Positions 36,281 through 44,991 of a DNA stretch of 61,202 nt are shown in pieces. A program made the position numbers and the translations under genes. The stretch's first letter is position 1. The number at the start of each line of letters is the position of its first letter. The notes beneath the pieces are model-generated. The model ran no database searches. It was not told where the DNA came from and saw nothing but the letters and a program-made list of their open reading frames with translations. The stretch comes from CALKUP01 sp964492735. GTDB taxonomy: Bacteria > Patescibacteriota > Patescibacteriia > UBA9570 > XYC2-FULL-38-9. Where the stretch lies: positions 1-61,202 of the forward strand of contig CAZBLE010000005.1 of assembly GCA_964492735.1 (NCBI GenBank). The letters run 5' to 3'.

Positions 36281-36916
36281 ATGCGCCTTGAACGATCAAT
36301 GTACGGAAAAAAACCTGAGCAATCACTGCCGTCTCTCAATACCTTCTCGGTCTTTGAAGATACCCAATGGGAAGCTGTAGTCACTGAAACAGAAACACCA
36401 AAGTATCGATCCACCATGAGACTTGGACACGCCACTGTAGAACAGGGCCTTCCATTAACACTCAATATATCAACCATTGAACGGGGACGAGACGGAAACC
36501 TTCAAGAAGAAGAACGAGACGTTTATATGATCATTGGCGATCTAGACACACTCGCCATTAGTTTGAAATTGAGCATTGTACACAAAAACGCAGGTCACCC
36601 AAACTATGCGCTTGTGCGTGGAAGTATTGCAAAAAAAGAAAATCCTTTTTCTCAAGATACACCAAAACCATTACCGAGCGGCGCAGGACGTGAGCTCTAT
36701 CGAACGGCTCTACTCAATTTACGTGACATATTACAAGATGCAAATGCATTGCCAGCAAAGCATATTTTAAAAAGAAGCTTAGAACACGGTCATTCCAAAA
36801 TTACTCCTGAAAAATGGTATGAATGGTTTGGTCCAATCATTGAGGAATTTGGATACACGCCAGACCCAGAGGATCCTGATGTATGGGAAAAGCTCTATCT
36901 TCCAACAGCTTCTTAA
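36281..36916 (+). CDS. Unrecognised plus-strand protein (211 aa)
   Basis: The product has 211 residues, soluble, with no signal peptide. The N-terminal half looks like beta strands (PLTLNISTIERGRDGNLQEEERDVYMIIGDLDTLAI). The C-terminal half is helical (RELYRTALLNLRDIL, ITPEKWYEWFGPIIEEFGY). I recognise no family. It is divergent from hpf and its stop overlaps the convergent murB stop by 4 bases. It is one of only two plus-strand genes, so a later insertion is possible, although base composition does not stand out. Confidence 0.75.
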   Translation: MRLERSMYGKKPEQSLPSLNTFSVFEDTQWEAVVTETETPKYRSTMRLGHATVEQGLPLTLNISTIERGRDGNLQEEERDVYMIIGDLDTLAISLKLSIVHKNAGHPNYALVRGSIAKKENPFSQDTPKPLPSGAGRELYRTALLNLRDILQDANALPAKHILKRSLEHGHSKITPEKWYEWFGPIIEEFGYTPDPEDPDVWEKLYLPTAS

Positions 36917-37794
36917 AACCCGATATACTCAATTTCTTCGTGAAGCTGAATGCCATTGTTGTCCCGCACTTGTTGTTTGATATATGAAATCAGCTCCACT
37001 ACATCATCAGCTGTTGCATCGCCAGTATTGATAATAAAATTTGCATGAATATCTGATACTTTCGCGCCGCCAATCGTTTTGCCTTTGAGCCCGAGTTCAT
37101 CAATGAGTTTAGCAGCAGCCACGTCTGTTTGATCTGTTGGGTTTTGAAAAACACAACCTGCACATTGCGCGCCAACATCTTGCGTGTCTTTGCGAAGATC
37201 TGCGAGCTCTTTCATTTTGGCAAAGGTGGTTTTCTTATCAGTTTTTTCAAGTTGAAATGTCGCTTCTACAATAACAAATTTTTGATGTTTGAAAATGCTA
37301 TCGCGATAGGTAAATGCACAATCTGCATTGCTGAGAATTTTTTTCTCGCCGTCAGATGTCAACACAGTTACGCTCGTGAGCCACTCTGCAATATCAGACC
37401 CGCGCGCACCAAGATTTGCCCACACCGCTCCACCGACTGTCGCTGGAACACCAATGGCATATTCCAATCCCGCAAGGCCTGCATTCATCGTTTTTGGAAT
37501 CAAGGCAGAAAGCAGTGCTCCGCTACCAGCTACCACAACACCAGTTTCTTCATTCATTTCAACATCACGCAATTCTGATTTGATTACCAAGCCATTAAAA
37601 CCAGCGTCTGAAACCAGTAAGTCAGATCCACCGCCTAATACAATCCAATCGACGCCAGCAAGCTTCGCTTCTTTTACTGCATTCACCATTTCATCAGCAG
37701 TTTTTGCAACCAAAAAATACTTCGCTGGACCACCGATTTTAAAGGTTGTATATGGTGCAAGTAGCACGTTTTCTTGTAAATTTGGGATGTTCAT
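36913..37794 (-). CDS. murB: UDP-N-acetylenolpyruvoylglucosamine reductase
   Basis: The protein has 293 residues, the short type II length. FAD-binding motifs are TTFKIGGPAKYF, IVLGGGSDLLVSD and GLEYAIGVPATVGGAVWANLGA. The substrate-side motif QCAGCVFQNP has Cys where many MurB proteins have the proton-donor Ser. It reduces UDP-GlcNAc-enolpyruvate to UDP-MurNAc in the cytoplasm. It lies 30 bases downstream of murC, in the order ftsW-murG-murC-murB of the division/cell-wall cluster. Confidence 0.95.
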   Translation of the reverse strand: MNIPNLQENVLLAPYTTFKIGGPAKYFLVAKTADEMVNAVKEAKLAGVDWIVLGGGSDLLVSDAGFNGLVIKSELRDVEMNEETGVVVAGSGALLSALIPKTMNAGLAGLEYAIGVPATVGGAVWANLGARGSDIAEWLTSVTVLTSDGEKKILSNADCAFTYRDSIFKHQKFVIVEATFQLEKTDKKTTFAKMKELADLRKDTQDVGAQCAGCVFQNPTDQTDVAAAKLIDELGLKGKTIGGAKVSDIHANFIINTGDATADDVVELISYIKQQVRDNNGIQLHEEIEYIGF

Positions 37795-37824
37795 ACGTAT
37801 TCTAATGAAGCGCGCACTATAGCA

Positions 37825-39213
37825 TCAAGACTCTTTCTGAGCAAGGCGTTCTGCGAGACGATAGATATCTCCCGCTCCCATAATAAGCACAACATCATCT
37901 GCTTCAATGGTCGTTTCAAGAAGTTGCTGCGTCGCTGCGGCATCAGGTGTAAAAAATGTTTCTTGCCCTTCGATATCGTGCAGTGCATCAACAAGGTGCT
38001 GTGAGCTCACACCAGCATATTCAGCCTCTTCACGTCCAGCAACATCATAAATTTCTTGCAGTATTACACTATCCGCCTCAATAAATGCCCGAGAAAACTC
38101 ATCAAACAACTCTTTTGTGCGAGCGCGTTGATGTGGTTGAAACACAACAACAATGCGCTTTCCTGGAAAAAATTCTTTTGCTGCTCGAATAGTTCCCTGC
38201 ACTGCAGTCGGATGATGCGCATAGTCAGAAATTATCGTCGCGCCCTGAAATTCCCCCAGTCGTTCAAACCGACGCCATGTGCCATGAAATGCTGCCAATG
38301 ATCGAGCAATGACTCTTTGTGGTATTTTCAAATGGGAGCCAACCGTAATTGCGGCCAGACTATTACTAATATTAAACGCTCCTGGAATGTGTAATGTATA
38401 CGCTGCATTGTGTACTGTAAAAAATTGCCGGCCCGCTTCATGCCCAACGTCTAACGCTTGAACGTCAGCGACCTGCTCAATGCCATATGTCGTTCGCTTC
38501 GCTGTTGTCGTTAGATCACGCGCACGAGAATCATCAGCATTCACAATCAAGTGAGCAGCATCAGTGCCTGGTAATTGATTCACAAATGATTGAAATGTTT
38601 CAACAATATGATTCAGGTCTCGATAATAATCCAAATGATCTGCTTCAATATTTGTGATAACAATCATTGTTGGATGCAATTTCAACATATGCGCTTCATG
38701 TTCACACGCCTCAACAACAATATATTTTTTATCTGCCCCACCAACCCGTGCATTTGTATTTCCAAACTCTTTCACAATACTTCCCACAACCGCTGTTGGA
38801 TCAAATCCAGCATCAACCAGCAAGTTTGCAATCAGTGCAGTGGTTGTCGTTTTTCCATGTGTTCCACTCACTGCAATCGCAACTTCAAAATCTTGCATGT
38901 AGAGACCGAGGGCTTCAACATATTGCAGCTCTGTGACATTATGTTCACGAGCGAATACACGCGCCGGATGATCTTCTGGAACAGCGCTACTATAGATAAT
39001 ACAATCTGCCGACTCTAGGCCGTCACCACGCGCATCAATTGCAACATCAATTCCTTTGTCTGTAAGCATTTCAGTGACGCTACTCGCTGCCAAGTCTTCA
39101 CCACTCACCTGCTTCCCGCCACTTACAAGCAACTGCGCAAGAGCAGAAACACCGATTCCACCAATACCAATGCAATATATCTTCTCCGCGTTCATAAGAA
39201 TATTTTTTTTCAT
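37825..39213 (-). CDS. murC: UDP-N-acetylmuramate--L-alanine ligase
   Basis: The protein has 462 residues. An N-terminal nucleotide fold (YCIGIGGIGVSALAQLL) is followed by the ATP site GTHGKTTTTALIANLLVDAG and the C-terminal ligase domain with SDYAHHPTAVQGTI and VVFQPHQRARTKELFDEF. It adds the first amino acid to UDP-MurNAc. Its ATG overlaps the murG stop by 4 bases. Three codons further another Met exists (MNAEKIY), but the overlap favours the first. Confidence 0.96.
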   Translation of the reverse strand: MKKNILMNAEKIYCIGIGGIGVSALAQLLVSGGKQVSGEDLAASSVTEMLTDKGIDVAIDARGDGLESADCIIYSSAVPEDHPARVFAREHNVTELQYVEALGLYMQDFEVAIAVSGTHGKTTTTALIANLLVDAGFDPTAVVGSIVKEFGNTNARVGGADKKYIVVEACEHEAHMLKLHPTMIVITNIEADHLDYYRDLNHIVETFQSFVNQLPGTDAAHLIVNADDSRARDLTTTAKRTTYGIEQVADVQALDVGHEAGRQFFTVHNAAYTLHIPGAFNISNSLAAITVGSHLKIPQRVIARSLAAFHGTWRRFERLGEFQGATIISDYAHHPTAVQGTIRAAKEFFPGKRIVVVFQPHQRARTKELFDEFSRAFIEADSVILQEIYDVAGREEAEYAGVSSQHLVDALHDIEGQETFFTPDAAATQQLLETTIEADDVVLIMGAGDIYRLAERLAQKES

Positions 39214-40253
39214 ACACGTTCAATCAATTCCACAAATCGTTTATTTGCACCTGACTTCATTATAGCATGCAGATTCGCGCCAAACGTTTTTTGAAGAGCA
39301 GCATCACCAAGCAACAGATCAACCTGTGCTGTTAATGCACCTGGAATCAGCTCACCTTGAGACAAGACAAGTCCTGCTGTGTGTTTTGTAATGAGATCTG
39401 CATTGTCATCTTGGTGACTATCTGGCATTGGAATAAAAATTGTTGGCTTGCTGAGCGCAGATAGTTCAGTAAGGGATGACAACCCACAACGTGACACAAC
39501 GACTGTTGCGAGGCTTAGGGCTTCAAATAATTCTGTGTTCAAAAATTCAAAGGCGTGATAGCGCGGATGATTCACCGCCTCACTTCGCTTCCCCTTCCCT
39601 GTAACGTGAATCACGTTTGCAATCTCACACAACGATTCATCGATCAATTCATTAATACCTGTCGCGCCAGTTCCGCCTCCCATCACAAGCACTGTCGGCA
39701 CAGTCGTATCAAGTAGCGGTGCGATCGCATTTGTCTGAACAGACAAATCACGCACTGGATTTCCAATCCATTCAATCACTCGCTGAGGGGTTTTGAATTT
39801 TTTAAACTGCTCTACTGATTCTTCAAAGGTTGTTGTAATTACTGTTGCAAAACGTGCGCACACAACATTACTCATTGTTGGACGTGCGTCTTGCTGGTGA
39901 ATAACACTCGGCACCCCAAGTAGACGGCCAATAATAATCACCGGTACTGCAATAAACCCACCCGCACTCACGATGACATCTGGGCGCTCTGACCGCAATA
40001 CACGATACGCCTGCCATAATGACCATTTGAATTCAAATGGAATAAGGAGGTGTCGCCATGTCAGGTATCGTCGAAGCTTCGCGGCATGAAGCGCAAAAAA
40101 CGGCAACTCCATTGCTTCAACCACACTCTGTTCTGGACCATTCACTGTTCCGACAAATACAATAGCATGTCCTCGTTCTTGCAATTCTGGAACAACAGCA
40201 AGGAGTGGCGCGACTGATCCCATTGTTCCTCCACCAGCTAAAAGTATTTTCAT
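39210..40253 (-). CDS. murG: Lipid II synthase (UDP-GlcNAc:lipid I GlcNAc transferase)
   Basis: The protein has 347 residues from ATG 40253, chosen because the conserved start MKILLAGGGTMGSVAPLLAV lies there. Other motifs are VIVSAGGFIAVPVIIIGRLL, VIHQQDARPTMSN, TVLVMGGGTGATGINEL, VVSRCGLSSLTELSAL and IFIPMPDSHQDDNA (usually NHQ). This GT28 enzyme converts lipid I to lipid II at the inner face of the membrane. It lies 10 bases after ftsW and overlaps murC by 4 bases. Confidence 0.95.
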   Translation of the reverse strand: MKILLAGGGTMGSVAPLLAVVPELQERGHAIVFVGTVNGPEQSVVEAMELPFFALHAAKLRRYLTWRHLLIPFEFKWSLWQAYRVLRSERPDVIVSAGGFIAVPVIIIGRLLGVPSVIHQQDARPTMSNVVCARFATVITTTFEESVEQFKKFKTPQRVIEWIGNPVRDLSVQTNAIAPLLDTTVPTVLVMGGGTGATGINELIDESLCEIANVIHVTGKGKRSEAVNHPRYHAFEFLNTELFEALSLATVVVSRCGLSSLTELSALSKPTIFIPMPDSHQDDNADLITKHTAGLVLSQGELIPGALTAQVDLLLGDAALQKTFGANLHAIMKSGANKRFVELIERV

Positions 40254-40263
40254 AGAATAAAGC

Positions 40264-41571
40264 TCATAGTTTCGTCTGACGCGATATATTAACAAGAATC
40301 CCCACAGATGCAAGGAGCGTAATCATTGATGAACTTCCATAGCTAATAAACGGCAAGGGAATACCAGTCAGTGGCAGTAGGGACAACATTGCGCCAATAT
40401 TGACCATTGCCTGAAAACCAATCCATGTCGCAATTCCAACTGCGAGCAACTTACCAAAATCATCTGGTGCTTTGGAAGCAATTTTTAATGCGCGAATTGT
40501 AAAAATCGTAAACAAAATAATAATGCCGATTGCAAAAAAGAATCCAAGCTCTTCGGAAATAATTGCATAAATAGAATCAGTATGCACTTCCGGCAAATAA
40601 TTATATTTCTGCCGTGAGTGACCAAAGCCAAGGCCAAAGATACCGCCTGAACCAATCGCAATAAGCGCTTGATGCACATGATGCCCTACGCCTAACTTAT
40701 CTGTTGTATCTGGATTCAAAAACACCAAAATACGATTGAGGCGATAACGAAATGCTGGAATGATGACCAAAAACAAAAATCCACCAATACTCCCAGCTCC
40801 AATAAGAGCTAAATGTTTCATCGGCGCGCCACCAACAAAATAGACAACGACTGCAATCACACCAATAACAATCATTGTTCCTAAATCTTTTTGTCCAATT
40901 GCAATCAACAATACTAAACCAAGTAACATAAAGACAAATGAGGCAAGTCCATAGGCTGGATCATGAATCCGTTTCCCATGCTTTTCGAGCCAGGCAGACA
41001 AATAAATTAAAAAAGTCAGCTTCACAATTTCCGATGGCTGAAAATCAAAACCACCAATTTCAATCCAACGCTTCGCACCTAAACGTGCATCACCAATGCC
41101 TGGCAAGAATACCGCAAACAGCAATAGCAATGTACCAACAGCAATCGGGAAGGCGTATTTGCGCCAATAGTGATAATCAATATGGCTCATCACATAAAAT
41201 GCAATACCTCCGATCAACACACCATTTAACAGTTGATGTTTCACTAAATAATATGCGTCATCATAATCTTGATATGACTTCACTGCTCCAGCTGAACTGA
41301 GCATAACGAGCCCAAAAATAATCAATACCGCGAGAACAGTAAGAAGTGTTGCATCAGCATGACCCGGACTTGAATCACCGCGCATTAATTCCATTGAACG
41401 TGTCGTAAATCGTGTCCAAATTGAATCAGCGCTTTTCACAAGGTCAGCCTTTTTCACACCCGCGACAGTTGTCTTGCGATTGAGACGCGCATCATCAGCG
41501 CCTCGTTTTCGTAAGACTCGATTATTGCCTTGAATTGGCAATGTGTCGTCTATTTCTTTTCGTTTACGCAT
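40264..41571 (-). CDS. ftsW: SEDS-family peptidoglycan glycosyltransferase FtsW
   Basis: The protein has 435 residues. A basic N-terminal tail of about 70 residues precedes about nine to ten membrane helices. Family motifs are LSSAG, GARLGAKRWIEIGGFDFQPSEIVKL, GLGFGHSRQKYNYLPEVHTD and SIYAIISEELGFFFAIGI, then PLTGIPLPFISYGSSSM. It polymerises lipid II at the division site. It starts the ftsW-murG-murC-murB operon, behind a leaderless-type promoter next to the lepA terminator. Confidence 0.94.
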   Translation of the reverse strand: MRKRKEIDDTLPIQGNNRVLRKRGADDARLNRKTTVAGVKKADLVKSADSIWTRFTTRSMELMRGDSSPGHADATLLTVLAVLIIFGLVMLSSAGAVKSYQDYDDAYYLVKHQLLNGVLIGGIAFYVMSHIDYHYWRKYAFPIAVGTLLLLFAVFLPGIGDARLGAKRWIEIGGFDFQPSEIVKLTFLIYLSAWLEKHGKRIHDPAYGLASFVFMLLGLVLLIAIGQKDLGTMIVIGVIAVVVYFVGGAPMKHLALIGAGSIGGFLFLVIIPAFRYRLNRILVFLNPDTTDKLGVGHHVHQALIAIGSGGIFGLGFGHSRQKYNYLPEVHTDSIYAIISEELGFFFAIGIIILFTIFTIRALKIASKAPDDFGKLLAVGIATWIGFQAMVNIGAMLSLLPLTGIPLPFISYGSSSMITLLASVGILVNISRQTKL

Positions 41572-41578
41572 ACGATAT

Positions 41579-41587
41579 ATTATAACA
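41579..41587 (-). promoter_or_regulatory. Extended -10 promoter for ftsW, leaderless
   Basis: On the minus strand TGT is followed by TATAAT (41584-41579), then 7 bases, then the ATG at 41571. The box sits in the tail of the terminator-like hairpin at 41589-41650, so one operon ends and the next begins within a few bases. Confidence 0.6.
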
Positions 41588-41588
41588 C

Positions 41589-41650
41589 AAAAAGGCGACC
41601 TCGAGATGCTGTACTGAGGAGGAGTCGTACAACATCGAGATCACCTTTTT
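41589..41650 (-). terminator. Long hairpin terminator after lepA, possibly bidirectional
   Basis: Arms AAAAAGG.GA.CTCGA and TCGAG.TC.CCTTTTT pair, and TGTAC/GTACA continues the stem, giving roughly 25 paired positions around a short loop. Read on the minus strand the stem is followed by TTTTTGTGTT. It lies 100 bases after the lepA stop. It is longer than most rho-independent terminators and could be a further palindromic element used as one. Confidence 0.65.
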
Positions 41651-41750
41651 ATCTTCAAAGATTCGCCGAAAAAACGAAATTTGCCTTTGAAAGCGCGGAC
41701 AAGGTACACCTATTCATTATAAACGTCAAGAGATACTGTGGATACTGTCA

Positions 41751-43334
41751 TTATCGCTTTAAAATAGCCAAAAATGCATCTTGCGGAATATCTACTCGCC
41801 CCACAGATTTCATACGTTTTTTCCCCTTTTTTTGCTTTTCTAACAATTTCTTTTTTCGTGAGACATCACCACCATAGAGTTTTGCGGTCACATCTTTCCG
41901 CATTGCGGTAATTTTTTCACTTGCAATGACCTTCACTCCAATAGATGCTTGAATTTTCACATCAAACATTTGGCGTGGCAACACATCTTTCAATGACTTT
42001 ACAACCAAGCGTCCAACTCGTTGGGCATCGTCTTGATACACCATTGATGCAAGTGGTCCAACTAGTTCTTCAGCAACCATAATGTCCATCCGCACAATCT
42101 GCGCTGGTTCATAATGATGGAATTCATAATTCAACGTCGCATAGCCAGAGCTGACAGTTTTTAATTTATCATAAAAATCAACAACAATGCCGGCAAGCGG
42201 AATATAGTAATGCAACATCACACGCTCAGCATCGAGATATTCAATTTCTTGTGCCGTTGGCTTACCACGTTTATCCATCACAAGCTGCATAATTGCACCA
42301 ATGTAAGAAGATGGCGTGATAATGCCTACCGCCATTACCGGTTCTTCAATGTGTTCAATGTGCGTTGGGTCTGGTAAATCAAGTGGTGAGCTGACAATAA
42401 TTTCTTCGCTTTGAGTTGTGAAAACCTTGTACGCAACTGACGGTGTTGTCACGATCAAGTCTAAATCAAATTCACGATGTAAGCGCTCACTAATAATATC
42501 AAGATGCAGCATTCCTAAAAATCCACAACGAAACCCAAANNNNNNNNNNNNNNNNNNNNNNNNNNNNNNNNNNNNNNNNNNNNNNNNNNNNNNNNNNNNN
42601 NNNNNNNNNNNNNNNNNNNNNNNNNNNNNNNNNNNNNNNGTCTTCTTCCCCATCAAATGAATTTCATCACCTTTTTTAATTGAACCATCAATAACGCGAA
42701 TGTACGTAATCACACCACGGTAATCATCAAATACAGAGTCAAAAATCAGAGCGCGTGGATTTGCAGTAGTATCACCACTTGGCGCTGGAACGTGATCAAC
42801 AATCGCATCAAGAATTGCTAATACATTGTCGCCTGTTTTTGCGGATACTGGAATAATATCTTCCGGCTTACAACCAATCAGGTTTACAATTTCTTGCGTC
42901 ACACGCGGCACATTCGCAGCAGGCAAATCAATCTTATTGATCACTGGGATAATTTCAAGATTCTGCTCCATCGCGAGATACAGATTCGCGAGTGTCTGTG
43001 CTTGAATTCCTTGAGACGCGTCGACAACAAGCACTGCCCCTTCACATGCTTGAAGCGAACGAGATACTTCATAGGTAAAATCAACGTGCCCCGGAGTGTC
43101 AATCAAATTGATCGTATATTGCTGACCATCTTTTTCATAGTTCATCCGCACTGGCTGCAGTTTGATTGTAATTCCGCGCTCTCGCTCTAAGTCCATCGAA
43201 TCGAGCAACTGCTCTTGCATATCACGCTGTGTCACAGTATGCGTCAATTCCAAAATACGATCAGCCAGGGTTGATTTCCCATGATCAATATGGGCAATAA
43301 TACAAAAATTTCGGATGTGGTCTTGATTTATCAT
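41751..43334 (-). CDS. lepA: Elongation factor 4 (LepA), interrupted by an assembly gap
   Basis: G-domain motifs are IAHIDHGKSTLADRI, DTPGHVDFTYEV and VINKIDLP. The C-terminal LepA-specific domain includes DAERVMLHYYIPLAGIVVDFYDKLKTVSSGYA and ends with a basic KKLLEKQKKGKKRMK stretch. About 493 residues are seen against roughly 600 in the family, because 100 N replace the region before FGFRCGFLGMLHLDI. It acts on stalled ribosomes as a GTPase. TTGCTT-17-TAGGAT lies directly upstream of the ATG, and AGGA is 9 bases before it. Confidence 0.95.
   Translation of the reverse strand: MINQDHIRNFCIIAHIDHGKSTLADRILELTHTVTQRDMQEQLLDSMDLERERGITIKLQPVRMNYEKDGQQYTINLIDTPGHVDFTYEVSRSLQACEGAVLVVDASQGIQAQTLANLYLAMEQNLEIIPVINKIDLPAANVPRVTQEIVNLIGCKPEDIIPVSAKTGDNVLAILDAIVDHVPAPSGDTTANPRALIFDSVFDDYRGVITYIRVIDGSIKKGDEIHLMGKKXXXXXXXXXXXXXXXXXXXXXXXXXXXXXXXXXXFGFRCGFLGMLHLDIISERLHREFDLDLIVTTPSVAYKVFTTQSEEIIVSSPLDLPDPTHIEHIEEPVMAVGIITPSSYIGAIMQLVMDKRGKPTAQEIEYLDAERVMLHYYIPLAGIVVDFYDKLKTVSSGYATLNYEFHHYEPAQIVRMDIMVAEELVGPLASMVYQDDAQRVGRLVVKSLKDVLPRQMFDVKIQASIGVKVIASEKITAMRKDVTAKLYGGDVSRKKKLLEKQKKGKKRMKSVGRVDIPQDAFLAILKR
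42540..42639. other. Assembly gap (100 N) in lepA
   Basis: Exactly 100 undetermined bases. Compared with E. coli LepA about 105 residues should lie here but only 34 placeholders fit, so about 200 bases are probably missing (inference). Confidence 0.97.
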
Positions 43335-43378
43335 GTTCAGCTATCCTACAGAAAGAATCACCTTGAAGCAAGGGCTCA

Positions 43379-44989
43379 TTATTTTTTACCACGCACGACT
43401 TTTTTAACGGTCGCATGCACATCACGCAATTTTCCATGAATATGCACGGCTTCATCAAAGTGAAATCGACGCGCAATTTCAATATACATATACCCACCAG
43501 CGATCAGTGCAACGACCCCTTGAGTCGCAACGCCAATAAATGTGTCCATATTTACCAATGGCTCAACCGTATACTTCAAGCCTTGAATCACTAGCCCCAT
43601 GCCAAGTGATGCAAAGAGAATCTTAGCGGTCGACATCAGGATATGTGCATCATCTAAGTTGCCATATCGCAAACGCAATCCCCAAAGTAGCAACATCATC
43701 TGTAATACGGCACTGGCTGAATATGCGACACCGATTCCATAGACACCCCACACTGGTGCGAGACCCCAAGCAAGTCCGGCATTCACTACAACACACACAA
43801 TAGTAATAACCACAGGTGTTGTGGTGTCTTGTTTTGCAAAATAACTTCGAGCAAGTAATGGAATGAGTGCCTGTGCCGTGAGCGACACCGCAAAAATTCC
43901 CAAAAGCTGCGCGACCGCAATCGTCGCGGGCCAATCAAATGCGCCAGCTCCATACACAACTCGTACAATTTGTGCGCGCAATAAAATAGTTGCGATCGAA
44001 ATTGGAATTAAGAAAAAAATAATACGACGAAAATTTTCTGAAAATGCTTTTTTAAATTTGTTGACGTTATTTGATGCAAAGGCCTCAGAAAAAACTGGGA
44101 ACGCAGCCAGTGCTAAAGACACACCAAAAATATTAATTGGGAAATGCTGTAAATTATCAGCAAACTGAAAAATTGATCTTGCGTCATCTCCAACTGATGC
44201 AGCGATACTAAATAAAATTAAAATGTTGAGCTGTGTCATTCCAAGAGCCAGGGCGCGTGATGGGGCTTGTTTAAAAATAGCAAGAACAAATGGGTTGCGT
44301 AATGAGATATGCGGTCGATACCGAAAACCATTTGCCACCGCTGCGGGAATTTGAATCAATGCATGCATGACAGCACCGAGCAGCACTCCATACCCCAATC
44401 CAGCATTGCCAAAAACTGGAACCAGTACAACGATGCCAAAAATAATACCGATATTATACAGCAGCGGCGCCAGCGCATAAATCACAAATTGTTTTTTTGC
44501 GTGAAGTAGTCCAGCAAGAACATTACTGATAGCAAAAAAGACTACCGCAATGAGCATTGGTCGCATAAAGGTGACGGTCATTGCTTTATCAGCAGAGCTG
44601 TCGCTTGATGCAATGAGTTGTACTAATTGTGGTGTAAAGATAAATGCAATAACTGCAAACGCTGACAATAGAATAATCAAAATTGTTAAAACACTACTCG
44701 CAATTCGACTCACCTCTTCTTCACCTTTTTTTTGAGAGGCTTCAATAATAACTGGTACAAATGAAGCAGACAAAACACCGAGAACTAATATGTTAAACAA
44801 AAAATCTGGAACTTTAAACGCATGGAAATATGAATCGAGCACAGGGCTCACTCCAAAATGAGACGACAACAATCGATCACGAAGCAATCCTAATACACGA
44901 CTGAGTAGTGATGCGATGCCTAAAATAACAGCTCCACCCGCAACCGTTGTTTGTAATTGTTTTAGCCAATGGCGTAAAAAGACTTTCAT
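43379..44989 (-). CDS. murJ: Lipid II flippase MurJ
   Basis: The protein has 536 residues with about fourteen hydrophobic helices. MviN/MurJ motifs are SLLSRVLGLLRDRLLSSHFG near the start, AFKVPDFLFNILVLGVLSASFVPV, NVLAGLLHAKKQFVIYALAPLLYNIGII and PLLARSYFAKQDTTTPV. It turns lipid II to the outer face for polymerisation. A basic cytosolic tail (KKVVRGKK) ends it. It starts 2 bases after the DUF4012 gene, linking wall export to that gene. Confidence 0.95.
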   Translation of the reverse strand: MKVFLRHWLKQLQTTVAGGAVILGIASLLSRVLGLLRDRLLSSHFGVSPVLDSYFHAFKVPDFLFNILVLGVLSASFVPVIIEASQKKGEEEVSRIASSVLTILIILLSAFAVIAFIFTPQLVQLIASSDSSADKAMTVTFMRPMLIAVVFFAISNVLAGLLHAKKQFVIYALAPLLYNIGIIFGIVVLVPVFGNAGLGYGVLLGAVMHALIQIPAAVANGFRYRPHISLRNPFVLAIFKQAPSRALALGMTQLNILILFSIAASVGDDARSIFQFADNLQHFPINIFGVSLALAAFPVFSEAFASNNVNKFKKAFSENFRRIIFFLIPISIATILLRAQIVRVVYGAGAFDWPATIAVAQLLGIFAVSLTAQALIPLLARSYFAKQDTTTPVVITIVCVVVNAGLAWGLAPVWGVYGIGVAYSASAVLQMMLLLWGLRLRYGNLDDAHILMSTAKILFASLGMGLVIQGLKYTVEPLVNMDTFIGVATQGVVALIAGGYMYIEIARRFHFDEAVHIHGKLRDVHATVKKVVRGKK

Positions 44990-44991
44990 AG

